Part shown: one piece after another, positions 19,826 through 29,874 of the stretch
Numbering within the stretch: the first letter of the stretch is position 1
Layout: each line of letters opens with the position of its first letter
Notes under the pieces: model-generated
What the model saw: the letters and a program-made list of their open reading frames with translations, nothing else
Databases searched by the model: none
Told to the model about the DNA's origin: nothing
Source of the DNA: Nitrospirales bacterium
GTDB lineage: Bacteria > Nitrospirota > Nitrospiria > Nitrospirales > UBA8639
Reading direction: 5' to 3'
Assembly (NCBI GenBank): GCA_029261355.1
Contig: JAJDBM010000040.1
Coordinates: forward strand, 62,001 to 126,000
DNA length: 64,000 nt
Translations under genes and position numbers: made by a program

Positions 19826-20500
19826 TCAGGAGAGATTCAACGCTCGATCAATGGCGGGATCGGCCAGGCTTGTCGCGACCAATTGCACCCCAGAGAAATT
19901 GTGGTTTTGACTATGTATTCCAGGTACAGCGACGGTGTACGCCCCAGCGGACATGGCCGCACGACAACCGATTTCACTATCTTCTAATACCAGAAGCACC
20001 GCCGGCTCTATCTCAAATTGTTGCGCAGCCTTCTGATAAATTTCCGGTGACGGTTTGCCATTCACAATATCCTCAGCCGTCAAAAAAAATTGAAATCGAT
20101 CGGCTATACCCACAAGCTCCAACACACGATCCACAAAGTACCGTCGACTACTGGTTGTCACAGCTTTCGGAATGTCACGTTTCTCTATCTTATCCAATAA
20201 CGGCAACAAGCCTGGCATGGGGGCCAGTCGTTCCTCGAGTAGCCCTGAAAAGATCTCATCAGTTTCTTGTTGTAACTGCTCTACCGAATCATCTAAATGA
20301 TGCCAATCAATCATCACTTGAAGTGCCGCTGAACTTTGACGTCCCATCATATTATCCAGCAATTCACGAGTCACCTGCTTTCCACGTCTAGCCAACAACA
20401 CTCCACCAACTTCAGTGTAGAGCTCCTCTGTGTTGACCATCAATCCATCCAAATCGAATGCCACAGCCACAATTGTCGAAGTTCCACCAGACTGATTCAT
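19826..20500 (-). CDS. HAD-IA hydrolase, beta-phosphoglucomutase/phosphatase-like
   Basis: A 224-residue cytosolic phosphohydrolase. HAD motifs in order: I AFDLDGLMVNTE (nucleophile Asp near residue 16), II VTTSSRR, III KPSPEIY, IV VLEDSEIG. The helical cap after motif I and the DGLMVNTE variant place it near the beta-phosphoglucomutase/HDHD-type phosphatases acting on sugar phosphates or nucleotides. The exact substrate cannot be read. Upstream partner of the DUF457 gene. Confidence 0.88.
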   Translation of the reverse strand: MNQSGGTSTIVAVAFDLDGLMVNTEELYTEVGGVLLARRGKQVTRELLDNMMGRQSSAALQVMIDWHHLDDSVEQLQQETDEIFSGLLEERLAPMPGLLPLLDKIEKRDIPKAVTTSSRRYFVDRVLELVGIADRFQFFLTAEDIVNGKPSPEIYQKAAQQFEIEPAVLLVLEDSEIGCRAAMSAGAYTVAVPGIHSQNHNFSGVQLVATSLADPAIDRALNLS

Positions 20501-20675
20501 AAATATATTTTCACTTTTTTAGATTCTCCCCTTTTCATTCCCTATCCCAAGATCATGTTTGCTTGTATGATAGAGACTATTATCCATCAACAGGTAAACA
20601 ATGATCGAAAACTGAACGTCATATTCCACATGTGACGATAGCATATCTGCCACATCATTCAACCCATCTCGCTCT

Positions 20676-22601
20676 ATGATTTCGACACTCAGCAATCATC
20701 AATTACACAAAATATGGTGTAACAGCCAAGCACCGCTATTTTTTGCCTGCACTATTTTCGGCATAGGACTGTCCATCTCCACCATAACATTCGGGTTCAC
20801 TGATGCGGCTCAGACCATTCCTCGCCCGTATCATGACAAACAGATATCCGACGATCCTGAATACATACGGCAGTCACGCTATCTCACCATGGAAGATGGA
20901 GTCAAAATTGCCATAACGGTCTATCGACCCGTGGATGGGCAGAATGACCGTCTACGCCCTACGATTCTTCATCAAACACGTTACTGGCGTTCCATTGAGT
21001 ATCGTTGGCCTTTGTCTCTCTTGAAAAAAGACTTACCCCGCGGCTTAATGGGGACTTACGCGACACGCTTTCTGAACAATGGATATGTGTGGGTCGACGT
21101 AGACGTGCGAGGGTCTGGCGCATCATTTGGCTCTCGCCCCTATGCCTACACACCACAAGAAATCCACGATGGAGCAGAAGTCGTGGAATGGATTATTCAG
21201 CAACCCTGGTCCGATGGGACGGTTGGAGCCCTCGGTATTTCCTATGGCGGTGCCACGGCGGAAATGCTCCTGGTGAACGAACATCCTGCCGTAAAAGCCG
21301 TCGCCCCACTTTTTTCTGGGTATGACATTTACCCAGAAATTGCCTTTCCCGGTGGAATCCATCTCACGTGGTTTACGAGAACATGGACTTACATCAACAA
21401 CGAACTTGATCAAAACCAGCTCCCATTTAGAGGATGGCTTACCAAGGCCTTCGTTCACGGTGTCAGTCCAGTCGATGTTGATCATGACCGATCACTTCTC
21501 ATGAACGCTCTCTCAGAACATCAAAAAAATTGGAGTCCGCACCATGAGTCCCTCAATCTCACGTTTCGCGATGATGTCCCTTCCTCGCATGCCATACCCA
21601 ACATCGACGCACTCAGCTCTCACGTCTATACAAAAGAAATTGCAGGATCAGGAGCGGCGATCTACAGTTATAGCGGTTGGTTTGATGGAGCCTATCACCT
21701 CGCAGCGATTAGACGACATCTTGCCCATGACAACCCTCACAATAAACTCATTATTGGACCATGGGATCATGGAGGAAAGAGCAATATCAGCCCATTCAAT
21801 ACCGGACCTTCAGCATTTGATCATCAAGGAGAACTCCTGAAGTTTTTTGATTATCACCTGAAGGATCAGAAAACGGGCATTGTGGATGAAGCACCCATCC
21901 ATTATTTCACGATGGGCGAAGAACAGTGGAAAGCGAGTCAATCCTGGCCACCTGAGGCCACCAACGTCCCTTACTTCTTTGAAGCAGAACGTCAACTCAC
22001 AACGACCCATCCAAAAAGTAACATGGCCAATGATCAGTATGTCGCCAATCCAAACGTAGGGACAGGAACCCAGAGTCGGTGGAATACATTAGTCGGGCAA
22101 TCACTGCCGACTCCGTATGCTGACCGACCTCAGGAACGCGACCAACTATTATCGTATACCTCAGATCCGTTGGAGCAGAACATGGAAGTGACCGGTCATC
22201 CAATTGTGACAATTTTTCTCAGCGCAAATACCACAGATGCCACCGTCTTTGCGTATCTCGAAGATATAGACAAAACAGAAAACGTGACCTATGTCACAGA
22301 AGGTCAACTACGCGCAATCCACCGAAAAGTCCTTAATCCTCCCCAACACTTTCCCAAAGGTGTTCCGTACCGAACCTATACTCGTCAAAACGCATCACCG
22401 CTCACTCCTGGAAGCGTTGCTAAACTTTCATTTGACCTTCTTCCAACCTCCTATCAATTTAAACAAGGCCACCGTATCCGATTATCAATAGCCGGTGCCG
22501 ACAAAGACCACTTCGCCCTCTTACCTGGAGAGAATCCCACCTTCACCATTCATCGTTCTAATCCATATCCATCACACCTTGATCTTCCGGTTATTCGATA
22601 A
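20676..22601 (+). CDS. CocE/NonD family alpha/beta hydrolase, exported
   Basis: A 641-residue serine hydrolase of the X-Pro dipeptidyl-peptidase S15/cocaine-esterase family. An N-terminal hydrophobic segment (about residues 20-45) suggests export. The nucleophile elbow is GISYGG (Ser near residue 189) and GPWDHGG (about residue 366) supplies the Asp/His region. The C-terminal jelly-roll (PLEQNMEVTGHPIVTIFL and GHRIRLSIAGAD) is the XPP C-domain. Family members cleave acyl esters or peptide amides; the substrate here is unknown. The start is ATG with a weak ribosome site. No obvious operon partner. Confidence 0.9.
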   Translation: MISTLSNHQLHKIWCNSQAPLFFACTIFGIGLSISTITFGFTDAAQTIPRPYHDKQISDDPEYIRQSRYLTMEDGVKIAITVYRPVDGQNDRLRPTILHQTRYWRSIEYRWPLSLLKKDLPRGLMGTYATRFLNNGYVWVDVDVRGSGASFGSRPYAYTPQEIHDGAEVVEWIIQQPWSDGTVGALGISYGGATAEMLLVNEHPAVKAVAPLFSGYDIYPEIAFPGGIHLTWFTRTWTYINNELDQNQLPFRGWLTKAFVHGVSPVDVDHDRSLLMNALSEHQKNWSPHHESLNLTFRDDVPSSHAIPNIDALSSHVYTKEIAGSGAAIYSYSGWFDGAYHLAAIRRHLAHDNPHNKLIIGPWDHGGKSNISPFNTGPSAFDHQGELLKFFDYHLKDQKTGIVDEAPIHYFTMGEEQWKASQSWPPEATNVPYFFEAERQLTTTHPKSNMANDQYVANPNVGTGTQSRWNTLVGQSLPTPYADRPQERDQLLSYTSDPLEQNMEVTGHPIVTIFLSANTTDATVFAYLEDIDKTENVTYVTEGQLRAIHRKVLNPPQHFPKGVPYRTYTRQNASPLTPGSVAKLSFDLLPTSYQFKQGHRIRLSIAGADKDHFALLPGENPTFTIHRSNPYPSHLDLPVIR

Positions 22602-23121
22602 CCTTCTCCCCACCTCTTCTGCCTCTCGCAAAAAATGACAAGGTAAAAGGTAAGACCAGGGCTTCGTTCGATCTCACCATACAACTTAGATTTAACGACT
22701 CACTCAAAACCTCCGATAAATCTCTTTTCCATTTTTAGCAGTGGAGATCATTTACCAGAGGAAATTTCCAAATTCTATTGCGTGGAAGATTCAGCAATCA
22801 GAGGACCGAGAACTAGTTTTTAACAGTGAGGAGATTGGGCCTTCATCTCACCAACCAGCTAGTATCTCTTTGTCGAACAATCGTATCTTTTAGGATATCC
22901 AAAACATATCGACTCGTTGATCTGTTACGTGTCCGTCTGAGACATACTTCTTCAAGCAGAGTTATATCAATTCATAATATTATCCCGCTGCAATCTGCTC
23001 CCTTGTTCACAAACACGCCGTGGGCATAGTGCTTGCTCACTTCACTAATCTGACATGACAACCGCAATGTGCTGGAAGCTCGTTGCAATGTGTTTGAATA
23101 ATCATCCAAGGAGGGACGTTA
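22602..23121. other. Intergenic region, no gene seen
   Basis: About 520 bp between two plus-strand genes. I see no credible frame and no strong hairpin. An AAGGAGG-like site precedes the ATG at 23122. Confidence 0.45.
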
Positions 23122-25158
23122 ATGGTACGCTTACTTATGATGAGTCTTGCATTTCTGATTGTCACAGATGGAGCTGTGGCGCAGGTTGTTCCAAAAAGTA
23201 CTGACAAAAAAACAGGGAAATTAGTCAGCACTCAATTGAATACAAGTAACAACACGTTCACGCCATTCGCAAATCGAACGATTCCACAGGGAACAGAATT
23301 GGCAAAAGTGACTGAGTTACCGAAAGCTCCTAGAGTGAATAAAAACATCAGACGATTGCCCGTTATTCCCCACCTTTGGTGTACCATACCAAATCCCATA
23401 GCAGAGACAGACATAGATCCCCATCGCTCACTGTTCGTCCATGATGTCGAAACATTATCTGCAAGAAACTTCACTTTGCGTCGTACACTCTCTCAAATCT
23501 CTAACCAAGTAAGTGCTCAAGTCCCTGGAACGACACCATCATCGATCTTTCGTCAACTCTGGGATACCCAAAATAACACCGCATCCGGGGTCGACCCTTC
23601 GAATATTCATTGTGACGATAATGATTCAAAGATCAATGGATTTCCACTAAATCGATGTCGACGCCCCGAAGGGAAAGAGGCGTTTGGGACTGATGCGATG
23701 CTCAATTCCCGAATGGCCCTGTATAAGCCAACGGCATTGGTCAATCGTTTAGACTTAGCATCCAAAGGATGGCGTAACTGCGGAGAGCATCGAATTATTT
23801 ATGCAAAAAGGCGTCTTGGAATTGAGCAAAACCTGATTATCTTTGAAGCGGTGTTGCCGAACCCAAAACCTGGATGCCAATCAGGATGCCGTGACGTGGT
23901 CGAGTTTTGGGTGAACCTTTCCAAAGAAAGCAACCCCGTTGCTCGTGCAGCAAGACTCGAGAGGTTTTTCTATAAGGGTCTGCCAGGATTTAAGCCGGTC
24001 GTACACGTGAATCACTATAATGCGTCGGGTGCATCGTCCATATACGGTGGGTCAGGAAGTGGACAAATCCGGACCAATCAGTTCCTGCAGACTACCGGGA
24101 TCACTCCATGGACGCTCAAGGAATTCAAAACCATGGTCAGTTGCAGCAGCGGCAACTGTGACTTTGATTTAGTCCCCATCAGTGTCAAAGGTAACCCATA
24201 TGGAATCTTGTGGAACAAAAACATTGCTACTGGGGCGTCCAGTCCTTCGACACCAATCACAGACATCGCGGCACTCGCCAAAGATTTCCAAAAAGATGTG
24301 CTGGCCCAAGTCACGAATAATAAGCTCGCAAATACTGACCTGAACAAGTTTTCTTATGCTGTCGATCTCAACAAAAATGCGGCTGAAAGCCAATCGTTGG
24401 CTCCTACAGTTGACCACTACCCAAGCCAATTTTTAGGCGCGAGTAATATCACTTTTCACTTACAATTACATAGCGCAGCACTTCCCTTTGGGCTCACAGG
24501 AAGACAAATCGTCAATAGGGCCACAGCTCTGAGCTGTGCAGGCTGTCATCAGCCCAGTCAGTTTGGGTTGCAGGTTCCCAATTCAATTGGACCTGGAATG
24601 AGCTGGCCAGAAACGCGGTGGCCTGGAACAGGAGGATTCGTTCATGTCGAAACTCAAGCCCAAACATTACCAGCGAACCAACTGCCCACAACGGCGGTGA
24701 TCCCTCAAGGTTTTAGGTTGTCACCAGCATTGATAAACGAATTTCTTCCTACACGACAGAAAAATCTCGTCACTCTTGCAAACGCAAAAATCTGTCCGTG
24801 TAAATTCCAATTTCCAAAGTTAGATTTCCCTAAAATACTTGAATTGGATCCTTTTAAATTTCGTCAACTCCTAGAGATCCGACTTCCTAAAAGTCCGATT
24901 CAACTGAAAAAGACTTTTGGAAACCAAATAGTACAAGTGTTAAAGAAGAAAGCATTCACACTCAACAATGACGTGGTGATTCAAGCAAAAGATCCCGTCC
25001 TGAACAAACAAGCTGATGTCTTAACCATTCAGCTTGGTGTTGAAAGAGGAGACTTGACGAATGCACAATTCAGACAGTTCAAGCGTACCACAGCACAAAA
25101 CTTAGTGCTGAGAGAACCTCCTCGAGAAACGGTGACTGGTTCATTGCGCACCCATTAA
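23122..25158 (+). CDS. Secreted protein of unknown function with one c-type heme motif
   Basis: A 678-residue protein with a signal peptide (MVRLLMMSLAFLIVTDGAVAQ). It has one CXXCH, in ALSCAGCHQPSQFG at about residue 473, which would be heme c after export. The N-terminal part has many cysteines (WCTIPNPI, CRRPEG, NCGEHRIIYA, GCQSGCRDVVEFW, CSSGNCDF) that could form disulfides, and the NRLDLA plus CGEHRIIYAK pattern recurs in my memory of large secreted proteins from Myxococcota and similar groups, with no known function. It ends with a basic tail. A single-gene unit with a hairpin terminator behind it. Confidence 0.75.
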   Translation: MVRLLMMSLAFLIVTDGAVAQVVPKSTDKKTGKLVSTQLNTSNNTFTPFANRTIPQGTELAKVTELPKAPRVNKNIRRLPVIPHLWCTIPNPIAETDIDPHRSLFVHDVETLSARNFTLRRTLSQISNQVSAQVPGTTPSSIFRQLWDTQNNTASGVDPSNIHCDDNDSKINGFPLNRCRRPEGKEAFGTDAMLNSRMALYKPTALVNRLDLASKGWRNCGEHRIIYAKRRLGIEQNLIIFEAVLPNPKPGCQSGCRDVVEFWVNLSKESNPVARAARLERFFYKGLPGFKPVVHVNHYNASGASSIYGGSGSGQIRTNQFLQTTGITPWTLKEFKTMVSCSSGNCDFDLVPISVKGNPYGILWNKNIATGASSPSTPITDIAALAKDFQKDVLAQVTNNKLANTDLNKFSYAVDLNKNAAESQSLAPTVDHYPSQFLGASNITFHLQLHSAALPFGLTGRQIVNRATALSCAGCHQPSQFGLQVPNSIGPGMSWPETRWPGTGGFVHVETQAQTLPANQLPTTAVIPQGFRLSPALINEFLPTRQKNLVTLANAKICPCKFQFPKLDFPKILELDPFKFRQLLEIRLPKSPIQLKKTFGNQIVQVLKKKAFTLNNDVVIQAKDPVLNKQADVLTIQLGVERGDLTNAQFRQFKRTTAQNLVLREPPRETVTGSLRTH

Positions 25159-25188
25159 CCCAATGTTCGCCACGACCCTCTCTTAGGA

Positions 25189-25230
25189 ACCACAGGGGTA
25201 GAGCAACATATACTCTGCCCCTGTGGTGTT
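25189..25230 (+). terminator. Hairpin terminator after the secreted heme protein gene
   Basis: Inverted repeat with ACCACAGGGG-T-AGAG on the left and CTCT-G-CCCCTGTGGT on the right, about 30 bp past the stop. The following T-run is weak (GTGTTCTCCC). Confidence 0.7.
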
Positions 25231-25400
25231 CTCCCATTCTGAGCCCAACCTCACGATCAGTTCACCCCCAACATTCCAATATCGGACAGAGGCCTATCTG
25301 AGAACGTCAAGATAGGATCTATAAGTGTGAAGTTCCTCCAACTTAATCACTGAGTAAAAAATTTGAAAAGAATCGACGGGGCATTTCTGGGGGAAATTGA

Positions 25401-26084
25401 TTAGGCGAGAAGGGACCAAGTGAAGTAGCCACCGAATCCAATAGCAAGAAGTGCAGCACTTACTTTCATATTGTGATGCCACGTTCCTGGTACAAAAACA
25501 AACGGAAGACTGATCAACGTACTCATGAACAACATACCGCCGATTGAACCAAGACCAAACACCGCGATATATCCGAGCCCCATGGTCATTGATGGCATCG
25601 TACTCATCACGGCCAAGCTTAACGCCGCACTTCCTGCAATGCCATGAACAAACCCTACGCCTAAAGCTTTAACTCTCGAAGCCAAAACATGATGGCGATG
25701 GACCTCTTGATCTTTGCCATGAAGGTGAACATGGGAATGAGTCGATCCATCATGCCGATGCTCATGCACATGAACGGTCCAGGGTTGCCAACAACGCCAG
25801 AGGAGATGAAAGCCGAGAAGAAGAATCATACAGCCAACCGCTGCCTCCATCCCGGTAGCGAGATGTTCTGGAATCGTCCATTTGAAACTTAAGACCAATA
25901 TGCCGACCAGACCCAACGCACAGGTATGCCCCACTCCCCATATGACCCCTAGCAGGGCTGAGCGCCTCAGATTCTTGGATTCGGCTGCTAACGTGCCGAC
26001 TGCCACGAGATGATCGGGATCAAGCGCATGCGCAACCCCTAACGCCAACCCCAGAAATAATGATGTGAGAAGTAGGTGATCCAT
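25401..26084 (-). CDS. Nickel/cobalt permease-like protein (NiCoT/UreH type)
   Basis: A 227-residue inner-membrane protein with about six helices. The second half of helix I carries AHALDPDHLVAVG, the NiCoT metal signature (H-x-x-x-D-H). A cytoplasmic His-rich loop, with HVHEHRHDGSTHSHVHLHG at about residues 103-121, probably binds metal. GFVHGIAGSAALSL (about 147-160) is the second family motif. Such proteins import Ni or Co for urease, hydrogenase or cobalamin. No such enzyme is encoded nearby, so the metal is unproven. It lies 13 bp behind the O-methyltransferase gene. Confidence 0.85.
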   Translation of the reverse strand: MDHLLLTSLFLGLALGVAHALDPDHLVAVGTLAAESKNLRRSALLGVIWGVGHTCALGLVGILVLSFKWTIPEHLATGMEAAVGCMILLLGFHLLWRCWQPWTVHVHEHRHDGSTHSHVHLHGKDQEVHRHHVLASRVKALGVGFVHGIAGSAALSLAVMSTMPSMTMGLGYIAVFGLGSIGGMLFMSTLISLPFVFVPGTWHHNMKVSAALLAIGFGGYFTWSLLA

Positions 26085-26097
26085 TTACGTCATCTCG

Positions 26098-26745
26098 TTA
26101 ATGAGCATGTGGTGTAATGACGAGCACGCCATCCCGTATGGTCACCAATACTGCCGAAACACGAGAATCGGCATGGACGACTCGATTTAACTCTTGAATG
26201 GCTGCTGTTGAACCATCCACTGGAGTAGACTGTAAAACATCACCACTCCAAAGAACATTATCAATCAAGATGACGCCTCGCTCAGCCACCAAGTCTAATG
26301 CCCGCTGGTAGTAATTCACATAGTTCACTTTATCGGCATCGATAAAAACGAGATCAAACGGGCCAGTGAGAGTTTGAAGCGTTTCCAACGCAGGACCAAG
26401 TCTTATGTCGATTTTTTGTCCATGTGGGCTTTGAGCCAGATACTTTTTCGCGAGCGTCGTCGTCGTTACATCAATATCACAGGTCGTCACCGTCCCATCT
26501 GACGGCAATGCCTCTGCAAAACAGAGCGCACTGTATCCCGTAAAGGTTCCGATTTCGAGAACCTTCTTGGCTTGAACAACTCGAGTCATCATTTTGAGGA
26601 ATGCGCCTTCTAACGGCCCCACGAGCATCTGAGGCAACTCCATGGTCTGAACGGTTTCTTCCCGCAACCGACGACACACATCCGACTCCGCCATCGAATG
26701 AGCTTCAGCATAGGCTTCAATCTCTGGCAATACTAAGGACTTCAT
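26098..26745 (-). CDS. SAM-dependent O-methyltransferase, CCoAOMT-like
   Basis: A 215-residue cytosolic class I methyltransferase. Motif I is VLEIGTFTGYSALCFAEAL (about residues 60-78). FDLVFIDADKVNYVNYYQRA (about 132-151) is the metal-binding motif of caffeoyl-CoA/catechol O-methyltransferase-type enzymes, and LIDNVLWSGDV completes it. The family methylates catechol-like hydroxyls with Mg; the substrate here is unknown. First gene of a two-gene unit with the NiCoT-like permease. Confidence 0.92.
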   Translation of the reverse strand: MKSLVLPEIEAYAEAHSMAESDVCRRLREETVQTMELPQMLVGPLEGAFLKMMTRVVQAKKVLEIGTFTGYSALCFAEALPSDGTVTTCDIDVTTTTLAKKYLAQSPHGQKIDIRLGPALETLQTLTGPFDLVFIDADKVNYVNYYQRALDLVAERGVILIDNVLWSGDVLQSTPVDGSTAAIQELNRVVHADSRVSAVLVTIRDGVLVITPHAH

Positions 26746-26906
26746 ATTTTATTGCTCTCCCTCTTCTATCATAGAATAGAACGGAAGCTTATCACATTCC
26801 AAAAGACTCTTGGCAGTCTTTCATCTTTCCCATTGCCAAAACAAGAAGCCTATCGTACAGTTTCGAAGAAGTTCTTACCCCCATTGAACCGCAAGGAGTG
26901 ATACTT

Positions 26907-28460
26907 GTGAATGTCGACACGTCTCTCACGCCACTGACTAAACGCTTGACCGAGATTCATCACCTCAAAGATGCCTGCGCTGTACTTTCTTGGGACCAAG
27001 AAACCTATATGCCCCCTGGCGGAGGTCACGCCAGAGCTGAACAGATCGCTACGATCCAAACATTGGCCCATGCGGCGCTCACCTCTCCCGAAACAGAGAA
27101 GTTATTGGGCGCTTGGGTAGATATGCCTACAGGACAACTATTGGAAAAGTCTCATGGTGAGTTAGATGATTCAGGCCAGGCTCTGATACGAGAAGTCTGG
27201 CGTGATCTGACTCATGCCAAAAAGCTGCCCCCAACATTCGTCAATACACTCGAACGGGAATGTTCGCTGGCTCAACAGGTATGGATTGAAGCCAGAAAAA
27301 ACAATGACTTTGGATTATTTTTACCCAACCTCCGAAAAGTGGTGGCCTTGAAACTCGAAGAAACTGAATATCTTGGATATGACGCATCTCCTTACGATGC
27401 ATTACTCGATGAATATGAACCTGGCTCAACCGTCGCCAAACTCACCCCCCTATTTTCCACGTTACGACCTCGCTTGGTCGCACTACTGCAACAAGTACGC
27501 AATTCTTCAATAAAACCCAATACCACGCTCTTGAGCCAATCCTTTGATAATGAAAAACAAGTAGAATTTGGGAAAATGGTGTTAATCAAGATGGGCTATC
27601 AGTTTGATCGTGGTCGATTGGATCTCTCTGCTCATCCGTTTACCACCTCATTTCACCCACATGACGTACGTGTAACCACTCGTGTATTTGAACGGGACTT
27701 TCAATCTTGCTTGTTTAGCTGTATCCATGAAGGAGGACATGGTCTGTATGAACAGGGCCTCTTGGCAGAACATTATGGCACGCCATTAGGGGAAGCCGTA
27801 TCGTTAGGAATCCATGAAAGTCAGTCACGATTGTGGGAAAACGCGGTTGGCCGATCACAGCCTTTTTGGCAACATATCTTTCCTCTTGCTCAAGAGTTCT
27901 TCCCCGGCCAACTTGGCGGGGTGAGCTTTGAAGAATTCTACTTAGCCATCAATCATGTCGAACCGTCCCTAATTCGTGTAGAAGCCGATGAGCTCACCTA
28001 TAACCTCCATGTTATGGTTCGCTTTGAAATTGAACTAGACCTGATCGAAGGACGAATTCAGGTTGAGGACCTCCCTGCGATATGGAATGAAAAAATGCAG
28101 GACTATCTTGGAATGACTCCAGACACTGATTCCAATGGGGTCCTCCAAGACGTGCATTGGTCGTTCGGTGCCTTCGGATACTTTCCAACCTATACGTTAG
28201 GGAACCTCTACGCTTCAATGTTTTACGAGCAAGCCAAACAAGAAATAGCCAACCTTGAAACAGAGATTTCCAACGGACAGTTGCTCCAACTCAAAACCTG
28301 GCTGAATCAAAGCATTCATCGCTGGGGTCGACAATTTACGCCTGATGATCTCGTTCGCCAAGTGACGGGACAGTCCCCAAGTCCAGAACCCTTCCTCAAC
28401 TATCTCGAAGAAAAGTTCAGCACCCTCTATAGCTTTCCCCTTAATTCCCAGACAACGTGA
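26907..28460 (+). CDS. Carboxypeptidase M32 (thermostable carboxypeptidase Taq type)
   Basis: A 517-residue zinc carboxypeptidase of the M32 family (usual length about 500). The active-site motif HEGGHGLYEQG lies near residue 273, with the third ligand region IGVHESQSRLWEN-like (IHESQSRLWENAVG) downstream and family motifs DACAVLSWDQETYMP and HPFTTSF present. I prefer GTG at 26907 because AAGGAG ends 8 bases before it; the GTG at 26898 overlaps that site. Cytosolic peptide trimming is the expected role. Monocistronic. Confidence 0.93.
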   Translation: MNVDTSLTPLTKRLTEIHHLKDACAVLSWDQETYMPPGGGHARAEQIATIQTLAHAALTSPETEKLLGAWVDMPTGQLLEKSHGELDDSGQALIREVWRDLTHAKKLPPTFVNTLERECSLAQQVWIEARKNNDFGLFLPNLRKVVALKLEETEYLGYDASPYDALLDEYEPGSTVAKLTPLFSTLRPRLVALLQQVRNSSIKPNTTLLSQSFDNEKQVEFGKMVLIKMGYQFDRGRLDLSAHPFTTSFHPHDVRVTTRVFERDFQSCLFSCIHEGGHGLYEQGLLAEHYGTPLGEAVSLGIHESQSRLWENAVGRSQPFWQHIFPLAQEFFPGQLGGVSFEEFYLAINHVEPSLIRVEADELTYNLHVMVRFEIELDLIEGRIQVEDLPAIWNEKMQDYLGMTPDTDSNGVLQDVHWSFGAFGYFPTYTLGNLYASMFYEQAKQEIANLETEISNGQLLQLKTWLNQSIHRWGRQFTPDDLVRQVTGQSPSPEPFLNYLEEKFSTLYSFPLNSQTT

Positions 28461-28662
28461 TTTTTACGAACATGCAGTATCACTGCAGTAGAACAATTCA
28501 GACCGTGACTCAGACGGGTTATTGATTAGAAGACATCTCAGTACCTAGGCTAACCTCCAGTAGATAAGTTCTATGGAGGCATTGTTGCGACTGACGGGCA
28601 TCCTCCATTTACTCATGTTGAGCCAAAAAGTTGGCTCTCATATTTTTCATAAGGAGGCTTCA

Positions 28663-28965
28663 ATGCCTACATTTTTTAGTTTGTCCCGCTCGCTTGCTCT
28701 AGGCGTATTTTGTCTGTCCCTTCTCTTCGGGCCTACGATTGGTTTTGGAGCCGACAACAAACTCAATCTCAATACTGCGACGGCAGCGCAGCTTGAGACA
28801 TTAAAAGGGATTGGACCTGAAATCGCGAACAGGATTCTTGATTACAAGAAAGACCAGGGGAACTTTAAAAGCGTTGATGAATTAGGAAACGTGAAGGGTA
28901 TCGGCGATAAGAAGCTTGCCGAGCTCAAAGAGATGATCATGGTCAAGAAGTCAAAAAAGAAGTAA
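28663..28965 (+). CDS. ComEA-like helix-hairpin-helix protein
   Basis: A 100-residue exported DNA-binding protein. The ATG at 28663 follows AAGGAGG and starts a clean signal peptide ending IGFGAD. The body is two HhH motifs: LNLNTATAAQLETLKGIGPE and FKSVDELGNVKGIGDKKL, then a Lys-rich tail. ComEA family proteins bind incoming DNA in the periplasm during transformation; stand-alone short versions like this often lack other proof of competence, and no com genes are adjacent. Confidence 0.88.
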   Translation: MPTFFSLSRSLALGVFCLSLLFGPTIGFGADNKLNLNTATAAQLETLKGIGPEIANRILDYKKDQGNFKSVDELGNVKGIGDKKLAELKEMIMVKKSKKK

Positions 28966-28987
28966 CGACCACGACATAAATTTCTGT

Positions 28988-29034
28988 AGCCTATTCAATC
29001 TCTCTCCCAGTCTGGAGAGGGATTGAGTTAGGCT
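28988..29034. terminator. Bidirectional hairpin terminator between convergent genes
   Basis: Arms of about 20 bp (AGCCTATTCAATCTCTCTCC and its near-complement) with a 6-base loop. It lies between the ComEA-like gene and the convergent gene at 29028, and the right arm covers that gene's stop codon. T-runs are poor. Confidence 0.65.
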
Positions 29035-29588
29035 CCAAACGCCGTATTGAATCGACCAACCTGTGCTGATGTCAGCGTCAACTCGCCAGTACATTCTATT
29101 CGTGAAGGCACGAGCATGACTGTATGAAAAGAAATATCCCGAATTGCAATTTTCTGTTCGAGTTCATCAGCTGAACTAATTTCAATCGCTTCAACAGATT
29201 CCATAATTTGGCCATTGTCCTGCGGGCCATATGTGGCTATCACTTCCTGAAGAATTTCCATGATTTGCTCATTTACTTCCGAGTCTTTCACCACTTGATC
29301 GACCAGTTCCACTACCGGCATAGCTTGGTCCGTCACACTAAAGTTCTCAAGCCGTTCTTTTCGTCGTAAAAATAAGAGATCGTTATCCACATCTTTACTA
29401 AAGGCTCCATAGGCAAAACGCATAAACTCAAAATGCAATCCTCTAAGCCCTTTTCCCAACATTTGCAACTCACAAAGAAACATGAGTTGCTGAAACTTCA
29501 CATCACTCATAAACCCATGCGGCTCGGCTAAATGAAGTAAATATATTAATAATGCACGGTCAACGGTAATTTCGGCTGGCTTTCGCAT
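29028..29588 (-). CDS. Panacea/SocA-like domain protein
   Basis: A 186-residue cytosolic protein. Residues 25-70 hold KFQQLMFLCELQMLGKGLRG and HFEFMRFAYGAFSKDVDNDL, the pattern of Panacea/SocA and YwgA-type proteins (K-x-Q-K-L-x-F followed by Y-G-P-F-S). Panacea proteins often act as antitoxins or protease adaptors, but no toxin partner is adjacent, and this one is followed by a unique C-terminal half. Family membership is tentative. Confidence 0.55.
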   Translation of the reverse strand: MRKPAEITVDRALLIYLLHLAEPHGFMSDVKFQQLMFLCELQMLGKGLRGLHFEFMRFAYGAFSKDVDNDLLFLRRKERLENFSVTDQAMPVVELVDQVVKDSEVNEQIMEILQEVIATYGPQDNGQIMESVEAIEISSADELEQKIAIRDISFHTVMLVPSRIECTGELTLTSAQVGRFNTAFGA

Positions 29589-29817
29589 AACGATCCTTTT
29601 CGTTCACGACCCCTAGAGAAGTCTCAAATATATGATGATAAGCCTAAAACCGGTGGATTTTAGAAACTGGCCCATGATGAATCAAGCCCGACAAAGCGCA
29701 TCATTCTGATACGTCGCGTACAGGTAGACAAGTCTAGTATCCCTTCAGAATTAAGGTCAAGGTCAGAAAACTACACTGTCTAGAGGGGTTCTTGGTACAC
29801 TAAATGCTCACCTAAAC

Positions 29818-29846
29818 TTGACCATCTGAGCATTTTGAGTTTTAAT
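29818..29846 (+). promoter_or_regulatory. Candidate sigma-70 promoter of fur
   Basis: TTGACC at 29818-29823, a 17-bp spacer and TTTAAT at 29841-29846, about 28 bp upstream of the fur ATG. An inverted repeat TGCTCA (29805-29810)/TGAGCA (29827-29832) straddles the -35 box and could be an operator. No good Fur box is evident here. Confidence 0.5.
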
Positions 29847-29874
29847 AGGCCTCTTTTTTTTAAAAAGGCTTGCA

